Origin: Clostridiales bacterium
Lineage (GTDB): Bacteria > Bacillota > Clostridia > Lutisporales > Lutisporaceae
Reading direction: 5' to 3'
Length of the DNA: 12,200 nt
Assembly (NCBI GenBank): GCA_012842725.1
Contig: DUSG01000106.1
Location: 1 to 12,200, forward strand
The notes below the pieces were generated by a model. It was not told the origin of the DNA and did not search any database. It saw nothing but the letters and a program-made list of their open reading frames with translations. Shown piece by piece: positions 1-6,247 of this stretch (positions within the stretch are counted from its first letter, which is position 1; every line of letters begins with the position of its first letter). A program made the position numbers and the translations under genes.

Positions 1-566
1 CCTCCTGGTCTATTATGAGGCCTGTCAGGCAGGTTGTGTTTTATATTTCGTATAAGGTTTCCTACAATTATGAGTGCAAGGTTTTCTGTCATAAATTCGT
101 GACCTGTCTGCTTGTATCTTAGTTCTTCCAAAAACAAATTTACAAGCAGATTTATATCATGGTTTACACCGATAATGTCATTTGAAAAAACTATATTGGG
201 AGAACCGTATAATTCAGTTGAAACGCTTTCTACCAAATTTCTATCCACATGTATACTGCAAAGGCTATAGCCACTCAAACTATACTTTATTCCATGTTCC
301 TGCATGGGATTGAAGGCTATAATAGCTCCTGCAAAACCATTTTGTATCTTGTTATCTGCTTTTATTGAAGGTATATCGGTATGACATATAGTGAATTCAA
401 AGCTGTTATGGGCATGGATTCCATGATGTATGCTTGTAGCCTTATTGGTAGTTATTACAACAATATCTTTGCTGCAGAAGTTTTCAATGACAACTTTTGG
501 GTTGCCAATATTTGAGAATGGTATAACACCAACCATGTTTATGACTTTTTCCAAATCTACTGTCAT
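1..566 (-). CDS. AraC-family transcriptional regulator, N-terminal part (partial)
   Basis: Reading the minus strand from ATG at 566 gives 188 open codons up to the window edge, so the gene is truncated by the window and not by a mutation. A good ribosome binding site (GGAAGTGAG) lies just upstream of the ATG. The visible part looks like an AraC-type sensor domain: a cupin-like stretch with HGIHAHNSFEF near residues 51-61 and NPMQEHG near 90-96, then a helical linker (NLLVNLFLEELRYKQTGHEF, about 141-160) of the kind that leads into the C-terminal pair of helix-turn-helix motifs. The DNA-binding domain itself would lie outside the window. It is divergent from the WYL gene. Nothing ties it to CRISPR function; it is probably the chromosomal neighbour of the locus. 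The family call rests on the general look of the sensor half only. Confidence 0.7.
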   Translation of the reverse strand, partial: MTVDLEKVINMVGVIPFSNIGNPKVVIENFCSKDIVVITTNKATSIHHGIHAHNSFEFTICHTDIPSIKADNKIQNGFAGAIIAFNPMQEHGIKYSLSGYSLCSIHVDRNLVESVSTELYGSPNIVFSNDIIGVNHDINLLVNLFLEELRYKQTGHEFMTENLALIIVGNLIRNIKHNLPDRPHNRPG

Positions 567-949
567 AAACTCACTTCCTAAAACAAATTGCTTTTATTAA
601 ATTTTTAGGAAATTCCAATGTTTATATATACACTGCTATGAATAATATTATTTATATTATACCAAATATTACATCCCAAGGAAGCAAAAATTTACAGAAA
701 GTACAATCTTATTGAGTAAATGCAATATATTGGAAGTAGTATAAGCAAAATTCTTTTATAATAAAACTAGTTTACCTTCTATTTGATTAGACATATATGA
801 CTTAAAATACACCATACTGTATCCCATTTTTGTATAATTTGGAGGATTTTCCATATACATGTCAAATAATATACAAAAAAATTTATAAATACCCATAATA
901 TGTCCAATGTGTATGATATTATAAAATTTAAGGGGGACTGTATAAATTT
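567..949. other. Divergent intergenic region between two regulator genes
   Basis: This 383-bp AT-rich region separates the divergent AraC-type and WYL genes and holds no convincing gene. It contains two 10-bp perfect palindromes, CAATATATTG (723-732) and AAACTAGTTT (764-773), which could be operators but are AT-rich enough to be chance. The minus-strand octamer GACATATT (904 to 897) recurs upstream of cas8b and cas6. I found no convincing -35/-10 pair for the WYL gene. Confidence 0.5.
656..661 (-). promoter_or_regulatory. Possible -10 box of the AraC-type gene
   Basis: The minus strand reads TATAAT from 661 to 656, about 90 nt upstream of the ATG at 566. I see no good -35 box at the right spacing, and the region is very AT-rich, so this is a tentative call. 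Confidence 0.3.
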
Positions 950-1945
950 ATGTGCGATGTCACTCAAGTAGAAAGACAATTATATATTCTGTCTCTGTTG
1001 TCTGAAAGCAAGATAGGCTATACCATTGATGAAATAAAGAAAAAACTTGATTCGGTAGGAATAGATGTCACAAAGAAAACCATTGAAAGAGACATAGACT
1101 TTTTATCTACCGGAAACTTCTTCTTAACGGAAGAAAAAAGGAACAGAAAAACATATTATATGGCAAATAGATTCGGAATAGAGAAAATAACATTTTCACC
1201 GTCGGAACTCATATCTTTACATTTCATCAAAGAACTCACTAAGCCCTATTCAAATCTTGATATCGGTACTACAGCAAAAAATCTCATTGATCGAATCATA
1301 GCTACACTTCCACAGTTGGACAAAGCTTATCTACAAAATCTCACGGAGCTCATGAAAGTAAACGAGATATTTAATAATTCAGAGAAGAATATCAGCCAGG
1401 AAATAATTGATACAGTTAGAAAAGGTATAGAACTTAATAAGAGACTTTGTATTAAGTACCATTCCTTTAGCAACAATGAGGTTACGATAAGAAAGTTTGA
1501 CCCGTATATTATTGAAATATATGATGGCTGCTATCATTTGTTAGGTTACTGTCATCTGAGAAATTTGATAAGAGATTTGAGAATATCCCGTATAATAGAA
1601 ATTCAGTTAACGGATGAATCTTTTGAGAGGCCAAAGAACTTTTACCAGAATTACAAAAAAGGAAGATTTGGAAAGCTTTGCGGAGAAGAACAGATAAAGC
1701 TTTTACTCAAATTTACGGGGGAAGCAGCAAGATATGTAAAAGAATACGAAAGCCAAAAAGCAGATTTCTTAGTTGAAGAAAGAGACGGCAGTTTGCTATT
1801 TGAAAAGAATACTACAATGACTCCTGAAATATTGAAGTGGGTTCTAAGTTTCGGTAGCGATGTTTTGGTTCTGGAACCCGAGACGTTAAGGAAGCAGGTT
1901 GCGCAAGAAGCTAAGAAAATGGTGGAGAGGTATGGAGATTTATAA
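950..1945 (+). CDS. HTH and WYL-domain transcriptional regulator
   Basis: This is a 331-aa protein with an N-terminal helix-turn-helix of the DeoR/HTH_11 type (about residues 8-60; TIDEIKKKL and VTKKTIERDIDFL mark the helices). A C-terminal WYL domain follows, with the signature YHLLGYCHLR at 195-204 and then a conserved arginine-rich stretch (LIRDLRISRI). WYL domains are thought to bind ligands, often nucleic acid or nucleotide signals, and proteins of this architecture are repeatedly found beside CRISPR-cas and other defence loci as regulators. The start ATG is preceded by AGGGGG at 931-936, a slightly long spacing. It is co-oriented with the cas genes but separated from cas8b by about 320 bp, so it is probably transcribed separately. 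A role in controlling the cas operon is inferred from position only. Confidence 0.85.
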   Translation: MCDVTQVERQLYILSLLSESKIGYTIDEIKKKLDSVGIDVTKKTIERDIDFLSTGNFFLTEEKRNRKTYYMANRFGIEKITFSPSELISLHFIKELTKPYSNLDIGTTAKNLIDRIIATLPQLDKAYLQNLTELMKVNEIFNNSEKNISQEIIDTVRKGIELNKRLCIKYHSFSNNEVTIRKFDPYIIEIYDGCYHLLGYCHLRNLIRDLRISRIIEIQLTDESFERPKNFYQNYKKGRFGKLCGEEQIKLLLKFTGEAARYVKEYESQKADFLVEERDGSLLFEKNTTMTPEILKWVLSFGSDVLVLEPETLRKQVAQEAKKMVERYGDL

Positions 1946-2012
1946 TGAATAATAGCCTAGGAATTAGAAAATTTAAATTAGAGATTTCTGCAAATTAAGT
2001 CAATAAAGAATT

Positions 2013-2035
2013 AGAGAAGGTGTAATACCTTCTCT
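2013..2035 (-). terminator. Hairpin, probable terminator of the CreR-like RNA
   Basis: AGAGAAGGT (2013-2021) and ACCTTCTCT (2027-2035) form a perfect 9-bp stem with a 5-nt loop. On the minus strand the stem is followed by AATTCTTTATT, a moderately T-rich tail; on the plus strand the tail is GATAATCC with no T-run. It therefore suits termination of the minus-strand RNA better than of the WYL gene, though it could act both ways. Confidence 0.6.
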
Positions 2036-2062
2036 GATAATCCTAATAGGTAGGCTATGAAC
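2033..2062 (-). repeat. Degenerate CRISPR repeat 2 (3' repeat of the CreR-like RNA)
   Basis: On the minus strand repeat positions 1-22 match the array repeat at 18 of 22, including CTACCTAT and AGGA, and the CCT/AGG mini-stem is kept with changes in the loop. Positions 23-30, the handle of a would-be next crRNA, match at only 2 of 8. The lost part therefore coincides with what a final repeat would not need after Cas6 cutting. It begins 21 nt after the first degenerate repeat. Confidence 0.75.
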
Positions 2063-2083
2063 CTTGATAAACCAAAAACATAC

Positions 2084-2113
2084 ATTTCAATTCCTTTTAG
2101 GTAGTATAGGTAT
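2084..2113 (-). repeat. Degenerate CRISPR repeat 1 (first repeat of the CreR-like RNA)
   Basis: On the minus strand these 30 nt match the array repeat at 26 positions; the differences are at repeat positions 1 (G to A), 8 (G to T), 17 (T to A) and 30 (C to T). The position-17 change falls in the loop of the short CCT/AGG hairpin, so the stem is kept. The sequence GGAATTGAAA around the expected Cas6 cut is intact and the 8-nt handle is 7 of 8 identical. It lies about 9.6 kb from the array and in the opposite orientation. Confidence 0.92.
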
Positions 2114-2132
2114 GATTATTTAAGGCAGTTTT

Positions 2133-2161
2133 ATTATATATGAAGAAATGTAAAAAATAAA
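2133..2161 (-). promoter_or_regulatory. Candidate promoter of the CreR-like RNA
   Basis: The minus strand reads a perfect TATAAT at 2138 to 2133. At 17-bp spacing the -35 position is TTTATT (2161 to 2156), which is weak. Transcription would start near 2126, about 12 nt before the first degenerate repeat, a sensible short lead for a crRNA-like RNA. It faces away from the cas8b promoter and lies only about 10 bp from it, so the two could interfere. Confidence 0.5.
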
Positions 2162-2171
2162 GCTTCATGTA

Positions 2172-2200
2172 TTGACATATTTAGCAAATATTAGTAATAT
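2172..2200 (+). promoter_or_regulatory. Promoter of the cas8b-cas7-cas5 operon
   Basis: A perfect TTGACA (2172-2177) is followed after exactly 17 bp by TAATAT (2195-2200, 4 of 6 to consensus). The start would be near 2207, giving a 5' untranslated region of about 58 nt before cas8b. Confidence 0.6.
2177..2200. promoter_or_regulatory. Overlapping inverted repeats inside the cas8b promoter (possible operator)
   Basis: ATATTT-AGC-AAATAT (2177-2191) and ATATTA-G-TAATAT (2188-2200) are two perfect inverted repeats filling the spacer and -10 box. Such a position suits a repressor site, perhaps for the WYL protein encoded upstream, but the sequence is AT-rich and chance symmetry is possible. Confidence 0.35.
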
Positions 2201-2231
2201 GTTTATAAGGAAGAAGATGTACCTAATAAAT

Positions 2232-2244
2232 AAAAACATACTAA
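2232..2244 (-). promoter_or_regulatory. Predicted Cascade binding site matched by the CreR-like RNA seed
   Basis: The minus strand reads TTA (2244 to 2242) then GTATGTTTTT (2241 to 2232). The ten bases are identical to the start of the pseudo-spacer and TTA sits where a type I PAM would be. Beyond base 10 only 3 of the next 11 match, so pairing would be limited to the seed. The site is between the expected transcription start and the cas8b ribosome binding site at 2251, so a bound complex would block the operon. Confidence 0.7.
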
Positions 2245-2264
2245 ATATAAAGGTGGTGATAAAT

Positions 2265-4331
2265 ATGAGTTTACCTAAGCTAACAGCTTTATTGGCAGAG
2301 CAAATTGATGATGGGAGCCAAGGTGAATTTGGGTCAATAATAAAAAAGAAAATAAAGAATGTAAAAGAAAAAAACGTTCCATATATAGTTTTTTTGGTAT
2401 TTGATCTATGTCTTGATAGTATTTATTTCGATATTGATAAAAAATTTAATAATGATGCTCTTTATGATTACTATTATTTTGGAAATAACTCTGCAGCAGC
2501 TTCCCAATATTACTTAACAAGAGAAACTGATTCATTAAAATATCTTTTATCAAGTACGTTCAGTGATTTATATAATATTCTCAAAAAAAACAACCTAGAA
2601 GATGAAGAGTTAGGGCTTATCATCAAAAATATGGAGAATAAGGAAATGATAAAAATATCCGATAAAAAAGGAGGTGGAAGTGTAAATTTCAATAAATTAA
2701 AATTATCTATATTACAAGAAAACAAGGCTGGAAATATTAAATTTGAGGGCAAAAGTATAGTAATAGGGGATAAAAAGTATAATGCGGATTCTTTTATGAG
2801 ACTATTTATTAGGGATACGAATAAAACTAATAAGTTTGTATTAATTGTGCCAAAAGTAATATTAGAGAACGGAGAAGAAGTAATTCTACCTAAACATAAG
2901 GATTATTTGAAGCTAGTTAAAATAGAAAATAAATTGGGAGAAATCAAAGAAGATATTCAAGGAGAAAAAAAGATTTGTTATATTTGTAAGAAAAAAGGTA
3001 CAGATGTAAGTAGCAATTATACAACAAATTTTGATAGGACCGGCATAAATAAAATATTTACAACCACAACCAAAAATACTTCTCAATATCTTAATAACTT
3101 TAATTACGATTACAATTATTCAATTTGCAGCAAATGTTATCAAAAATTGAAATCTGGAGAAAAAATAATTTCAGAACAGTTTCAGGCTGAAATAGCTGGA
3201 GAAAGTGCTTTTATAATACCTGAAGCAATTTTGGCAAATTTTGATTATAAATATCTAAATTATTTAAAAAAATATGTAGATCTAGTATTTAGCGGCGAAG
3301 ACCTTTATTCATGGATTAAAGAAATAGATTCAGAAGCATGGGATAATGAAATAAAGCAGTATTGTGCCAATTTTATCATATATAGAACAGATGGAAACTC
3401 AGTGACAGTTATGGAAACAATAGAAGATGTTCCTACTTTGAGGTTAGATTTGATAGCAAGTACGTTGAAAAACAATAGTATTTTTTTGGAAGAAAAAAAA
3501 TATAGTGTATCTCTAGGTTATATTTATAAAATGATACCTGTGAAAGTAAACAAAAATGGAGTTCAGTTAGATGTAGGAAGAGTCTTATCTTTCTATAAAG
3601 CAATTTTATCAGGCGAAAAAATAAGATATAAGCTACTGTTTGAATATGCATGCGAAGCCATGGATAAAGGACTTAAGCAATTAGGTAAAGATAGAATAGA
3701 CAATTATTTTAATCTCGGTTTGACTAATTATGTAAACGGATATGAGGACTTTTTCATAAAGAGAATTACAATGTCTTATATCATTTTAATTAGAACATTG
3801 CAGGATTTAGGTCTTTTAGATAAAAAAGTTTTGGTTGAATTGGAAAAGGAGGATAATATGGGCGACTTTGATACAGGTTTTGAAAAGGTTAATGTATTGA
3901 TCAACGATATTGAATCTTTTTTGGACAAGCAGGGTTTTAATAAAGCGCAAAAAGCAATGTTTTATCTGGGACTTATGATTAATCGCGTTGCTTTAGCTCA
4001 GGTTGAAAAAAATCATAAAACCAAACCTATTCTTAAGAAAATACAAATGCAAGGAATGTCTCAAAGCGAAATTATGTGGCTTTATAACGATGTTGTGGAA
4101 AAGCTGATTCAGTATGAAAGAATGTCGTTACTTACTGAAGCTCTAATGAACAGATTTAATTATTACTATGGATTAGAACATAATTCATGGGAATTAAGCG
4201 AGCACGAGAATGTCTTTTATATTATGGCCGGATATTCATATTTGGTAGGCAAGAAAACTTCTGAAGATTCTAGTGGTGCATTGGAAGTTCTATCTGAGCT
4301 TCCAATGGATGAAGAAAAAGTGGATAATTAA
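2265..4331 (+). CDS. cas8b: Cas8b large subunit of type I-B Cascade (Csh1/TM1802-like)
   Basis: This 688-aa protein is the large subunit of the interference complex, which recognises the PAM and helps recruit Cas3. The start is ATG at 2265, preceded by AGGTGGTGA at 2251-2259; the frame is open further upstream to 2172 but that part overlaps the promoter. Identity rests on size, on its place directly before cas7 and cas5, and on a zinc-finger-like pair of CxxC motifs (C238/C241 and C288/C291) typical of the Csh1/TM1802 group. The N-terminal region has YYYFGNNSAAASQYYLTR near residues 69-86. The stop codon overlaps the start of the cas7 ribosome binding site, so the two are probably translationally coupled. 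Expression probably depends on the promoter at 2172-2200 and is a likely target of the CreR-like RNA. Cas8 proteins diverge fast, so the exact subfamily is less certain than the role. Confidence 0.88.
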   Translation: MSLPKLTALLAEQIDDGSQGEFGSIIKKKIKNVKEKNVPYIVFLVFDLCLDSIYFDIDKKFNNDALYDYYYFGNNSAAASQYYLTRETDSLKYLLSSTFSDLYNILKKNNLEDEELGLIIKNMENKEMIKISDKKGGGSVNFNKLKLSILQENKAGNIKFEGKSIVIGDKKYNADSFMRLFIRDTNKTNKFVLIVPKVILENGEEVILPKHKDYLKLVKIENKLGEIKEDIQGEKKICYICKKKGTDVSSNYTTNFDRTGINKIFTTTTKNTSQYLNNFNYDYNYSICSKCYQKLKSGEKIISEQFQAEIAGESAFIIPEAILANFDYKYLNYLKKYVDLVFSGEDLYSWIKEIDSEAWDNEIKQYCANFIIYRTDGNSVTVMETIEDVPTLRLDLIASTLKNNSIFLEEKKYSVSLGYIYKMIPVKVNKNGVQLDVGRVLSFYKAILSGEKIRYKLLFEYACEAMDKGLKQLGKDRIDNYFNLGLTNYVNGYEDFFIKRITMSYIILIRTLQDLGLLDKKVLVELEKEDNMGDFDTGFEKVNVLINDIESFLDKQGFNKAQKAMFYLGLMINRVALAQVEKNHKTKPILKKIQMQGMSQSEIMWLYNDVVEKLIQYERMSLLTEALMNRFNYYYGLEHNSWELSEHENVFYIMAGYSYLVGKKTSEDSSGALEVLSELPMDEEKVDN

Positions 4332-4341
4332 GGGAGGTTGA

Positions 4342-5412
4342 ATGAATATGATTTTAAATCAAAACAGCGATTTTTTGTATTTGTTTCAATCAACTTTATC
4401 AAATCCCAATGGCGATCCTGATCAAGAAAATAAACCTAGGATGGATTATGAAACTTCTACTCTATTGGTAAGTGATAACAGGAGAAAGAGGGATATAAGA
4501 GATTATTTGAAGAATAAGGGCTACAAAATTTTTGTTGATACATTATCTGATCAAAAAGTACCAATGGATAAAATGTTTTACTTTATAAGAGATGCTTGGT
4601 TAGATGATAAGGAAAAGATGGATATATTATTTTCTGATAATCCTTACTTAAAAAGTTTTTGGGAAAAATTATTTAATGAAAGTGAGAATTATAGCGAGAA
4701 TTATAAAGATCTATATTTGAAAAGAGAGGAACAGCTTAAAAAGAATAAAGATTTTACTAAATTTAATAATGAGTTTTTAACTGAAATCATAAAAAGAGAA
4801 TTGATTGATATACGTCTGTTTGGAAGTGCTATGGCTGTTGGTGGAGTCAGCAAAACTTTTACAGGTCCAGTCCAAATCAGTTGGGGATATTCTCTACATC
4901 CTGTAGAGTTTGTTAAGTCCAGTACAATAACTTCTATAATGAACGATGATAGTTCAACTTTTGGTAAAAAATATAAAGTACATTATGCATTGATAGCTCA
5001 TTATGGTACCATTAATAAATATAGTGCAAAGCAAACTGGCATGTCCGAAAAGGATAGAGATATATTCCGAAAGGCTATAGTGCAATCTATTATGACAAAT
5101 CAGACAGATACTAAGCAAGGGCAAGAACCTTTGTTATATTTGGAAATAGTATATAAGCCTGATTTTGATGGTTATATTGGAGACTTGAGAAGGTTTATAA
5201 ATACTAAGCAGCATAAAGAAACCATAAGAAGGCTAGATGATATAACAGTAGATTTTGATAAATTAAAGAAAACAATTAATGAAATGATTAAAATGGGTTA
5301 TATCGAAAAAGTTATAGGTTGGAAACATCCTTTTGTCAGAGAGGAAAGCTTAATAAATATACCTGAATATGAAGAGATGGATTTATATGCTCCATTAAAA
5401 ATGGAGGGATAA
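4342..5412 (+). CDS. cas7: Cas7 backbone subunit of type I-B Cascade (Csh2 type)
   Basis: This 356-aa RAMP protein forms the helical backbone that coats the crRNA spacer. Family marks are clear: SDFLYLFQ followed by NPNGDPDQENKPRMDYET (residues 21-38), RLFGSAMA (158-165) and FTGPVQISWGYSLHP (173-187), all characteristic of the Csh2/DevR-like Cas7 group. The ribosome binding site AGGGAGG (4331-4337) lies 4 nt before ATG 4342; a second ATG at 4348 is 10 nt away and cannot be excluded. It follows cas8b by 10 bp and precedes cas5 by 2 bp, so the three Cascade genes form one tight unit. Confidence 0.96.
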   Translation: MNMILNQNSDFLYLFQSTLSNPNGDPDQENKPRMDYETSTLLVSDNRRKRDIRDYLKNKGYKIFVDTLSDQKVPMDKMFYFIRDAWLDDKEKMDILFSDNPYLKSFWEKLFNESENYSENYKDLYLKREEQLKKNKDFTKFNNEFLTEIIKRELIDIRLFGSAMAVGGVSKTFTGPVQISWGYSLHPVEFVKSSTITSIMNDDSSTFGKKYKVHYALIAHYGTINKYSAKQTGMSEKDRDIFRKAIVQSIMTNQTDTKQGQEPLLYLEIVYKPDFDGYIGDLRRFINTKQHKETIRRLDDITVDFDKLKKTINEMIKMGYIEKVIGWKHPFVREESLINIPEYEEMDLYAPLKMEG

Positions 5413-5414
5413 AA

Positions 5415-6179
5415 ATGGAAATTATTTCGTTGCATCTTAGGGGAAAAATGGCTCATTTTAGGAAATTTTATTCAAATTCGTCAGCGCTCTCTTACTTTAT
5501 ACCTCCAAGAACGACTATATGTGGTATTGTTGCGGGTCTTTTGGGGTTTGAAAGAGATAGTTACTACAATCAGTTTTCTATTGATAATTTTAAAGTTGCT
5601 GTAGCTTGTAAGAAACCTATAAAAAAGATTATGCAAAAGATGAATTATCTTATGATTAAATCACCAAATGATTTAAATGGTTCTCAGGAGAATCATAGTC
5701 AAACCCCTATGGAGCTAATAATACCGCAAAATATTAGAGAAGAATATATTGATTACAAGATATGGATGACTCATAAGGATCAAAAACTTATGGAAGAACT
5801 GGAAAGTATATTATCTTGTAAGGGTGAAGTTTATTATAAAAGTTTAGGGGCTTGTATGGCTTTAGGCACTGCTTTTAATTTGGGTTGGATTGAATTTGAA
5901 GAGGTGCTTGAAGGGAGGGAAGTCAATTTAAAATCAAAACAATTGATTTCTTCATCTATGCCTATTGAAAAAGTGAAAGAGATAAGTACGGAAAATATGA
6001 GTGGTAATAGGTATAGAATAATAAAAGAAGAGTTGCCTATGGAATTTGATGAAGAGAGACGTATTACAGAAAGAGGGCTTAAGGATATATTGGTCGATAT
6101 TGATGGCAATTGTATTACCGCTATCGTAGATTCTTTTGTGTCCTTGGAAAATGGACAAAATATAATGTGGATGGAATAA
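5415..6179 (+). CDS. cas5: Cas5 subunit of type I-B Cascade (Cas5h/Cas5b type)
   Basis: This 254-aa RAMP protein caps the 5' handle of the crRNA in Cascade. The N-terminus has the Cas5 pattern of a short strand, then HFRKFYSN (14-21), then SYFIPPRTTICGIVAGLLGF (26-45), the conserved proline-rich turn and helix of the family. A glycine-rich segment MALGTAFNLGW appears near 148-158. The ribosome binding site GGAGGG (5403-5408) lies in the last codons of cas7 and the gap to cas7 is 2 bp, which implies coupled translation. Its stop codon is 6 nt before a strong hairpin that separates it from cas3. In type I-B the Cas6 enzyme does the processing, and a separate cas6 is present here, so this Cas5 need not be catalytic. 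Confidence 0.94.
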   Translation: MEIISLHLRGKMAHFRKFYSNSSALSYFIPPRTTICGIVAGLLGFERDSYYNQFSIDNFKVAVACKKPIKKIMQKMNYLMIKSPNDLNGSQENHSQTPMELIIPQNIREEYIDYKIWMTHKDQKLMEELESILSCKGEVYYKSLGACMALGTAFNLGWIEFEEVLEGREVNLKSKQLISSSMPIEKVKEISTENMSGNRYRIIKEELPMEFDEERRITERGLKDILVDIDGNCITAIVDSFVSLENGQNIMWME

Positions 6180-6185
6180 TTAAAG

Positions 6186-6219
6186 AAGACATTGGAACTG
6201 TACACAGTTCCAATGTCTT
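6186..6219 (+). terminator. Strong hairpin between cas5 and cas3 (attenuator, partial terminator or processing site)
   Basis: GACATTGGAACTG (6188-6200) pairs perfectly with CAGTTCCAATGTC (6205-6217) around the loop TACA; two further A-T pairs extend the stem to 15 bp. The 3' arm runs into TTTATAAT, a weak T-tract. It begins 6 nt after the cas5 stop and ends just before the cas3 ribosome binding site (6227-6238). It looks like a partial terminator that lowers cas3 relative to Cascade, or a site for RNA cleavage or protection. It does not resemble the CRISPR repeat. Confidence 0.65.
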
Positions 6220-6247
6220 TATAATGAAGGGGGAGAGGCAATTCTAT

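Larger units (their letters stand above)
2013..2126 (-). ncRNA. Putative crRNA-like regulatory RNA (CreR/CreA type) antisense to the cas operon
   Basis: The minus strand holds, in order, a TATAAT box (2138 to 2133), a degenerate CRISPR repeat (2113 to 2084), a 21-nt pseudo-spacer (2083 to 2063), a second degenerate repeat (2062 to 2033) and a hairpin that could end the transcript (2035 to 2013). The start near 2126 is estimated from the -10 box. The pseudo-spacer begins GTATGTTTTT, and these 10 nt match a site in the cas8b 5' untranslated region (2232-2241) flanked by TTA in the PAM position. If Cas6 cuts both repeats after nucleotide 22, the product would be an 8-nt handle, a 21-nt guide and a 22-nt tail. 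CreR and CreA RNAs are known to steer type I effectors to cas or toxin promoters by short seed matches, giving repression without cleavage. Here the target is the cas operon, so the CreR reading fits best. Function is inferred; the repeats and the match are seen directly. Confidence 0.75.

Noticed and set aside
764..790. CTAG followed by TTTACCT resembling the 5' part of the repeat
   Set aside because: Ungapped alignment gives only about half identity, which is no better than expected for AT-rich DNA scanned at many positions.
1147..1155. AAAAACATA within the WYL gene as a second target of the pseudo-spacer
   Set aside because: The first seed base does not match, the adjacent triplet is ATA, and it lies inside a coding region.
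1951..1971. CCTAGGAATTAGAAAA as a third degenerate repeat on the plus strand
   Set aside because: Only the GGAATT and GAAA cores match the array repeat, with an insertion and a deletion; nothing extends further upstream, so chance is likely.
2084..2113. The degenerate repeat as a relic of a second, decayed CRISPR array
   Set aside because: There is no further repeat-spacer unit around it, the spacer is too short, and the seed match to the cas8b leader plus the handle-specific decay are better explained by a regulatory RNA. I keep the relic idea as the main alternative.
2172..2264. N-terminal extension of the cas8b frame by 31 codons from TTG at 2172
   Set aside because: The extension starts inside the TTGACA box and lacks a ribosome binding site, whereas ATG 2265 has AGGTGGTGA at good spacing and gives the expected N-terminus.
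5834..6241. Minus-strand open frames opposite cas5, cas8b and cas1
   Set aside because: They lie wholly opposite well-supported genes, lack ribosome binding sites and do not look like any protein family.
6110..6247. N-terminal extension of cas3 overlapping cas5
   Set aside because: It would be translated through the 15-bp hairpin in a frame overlapping cas5; ATG 6248 has a strong ribosome binding site and gives a normal Cas3 N-terminus.
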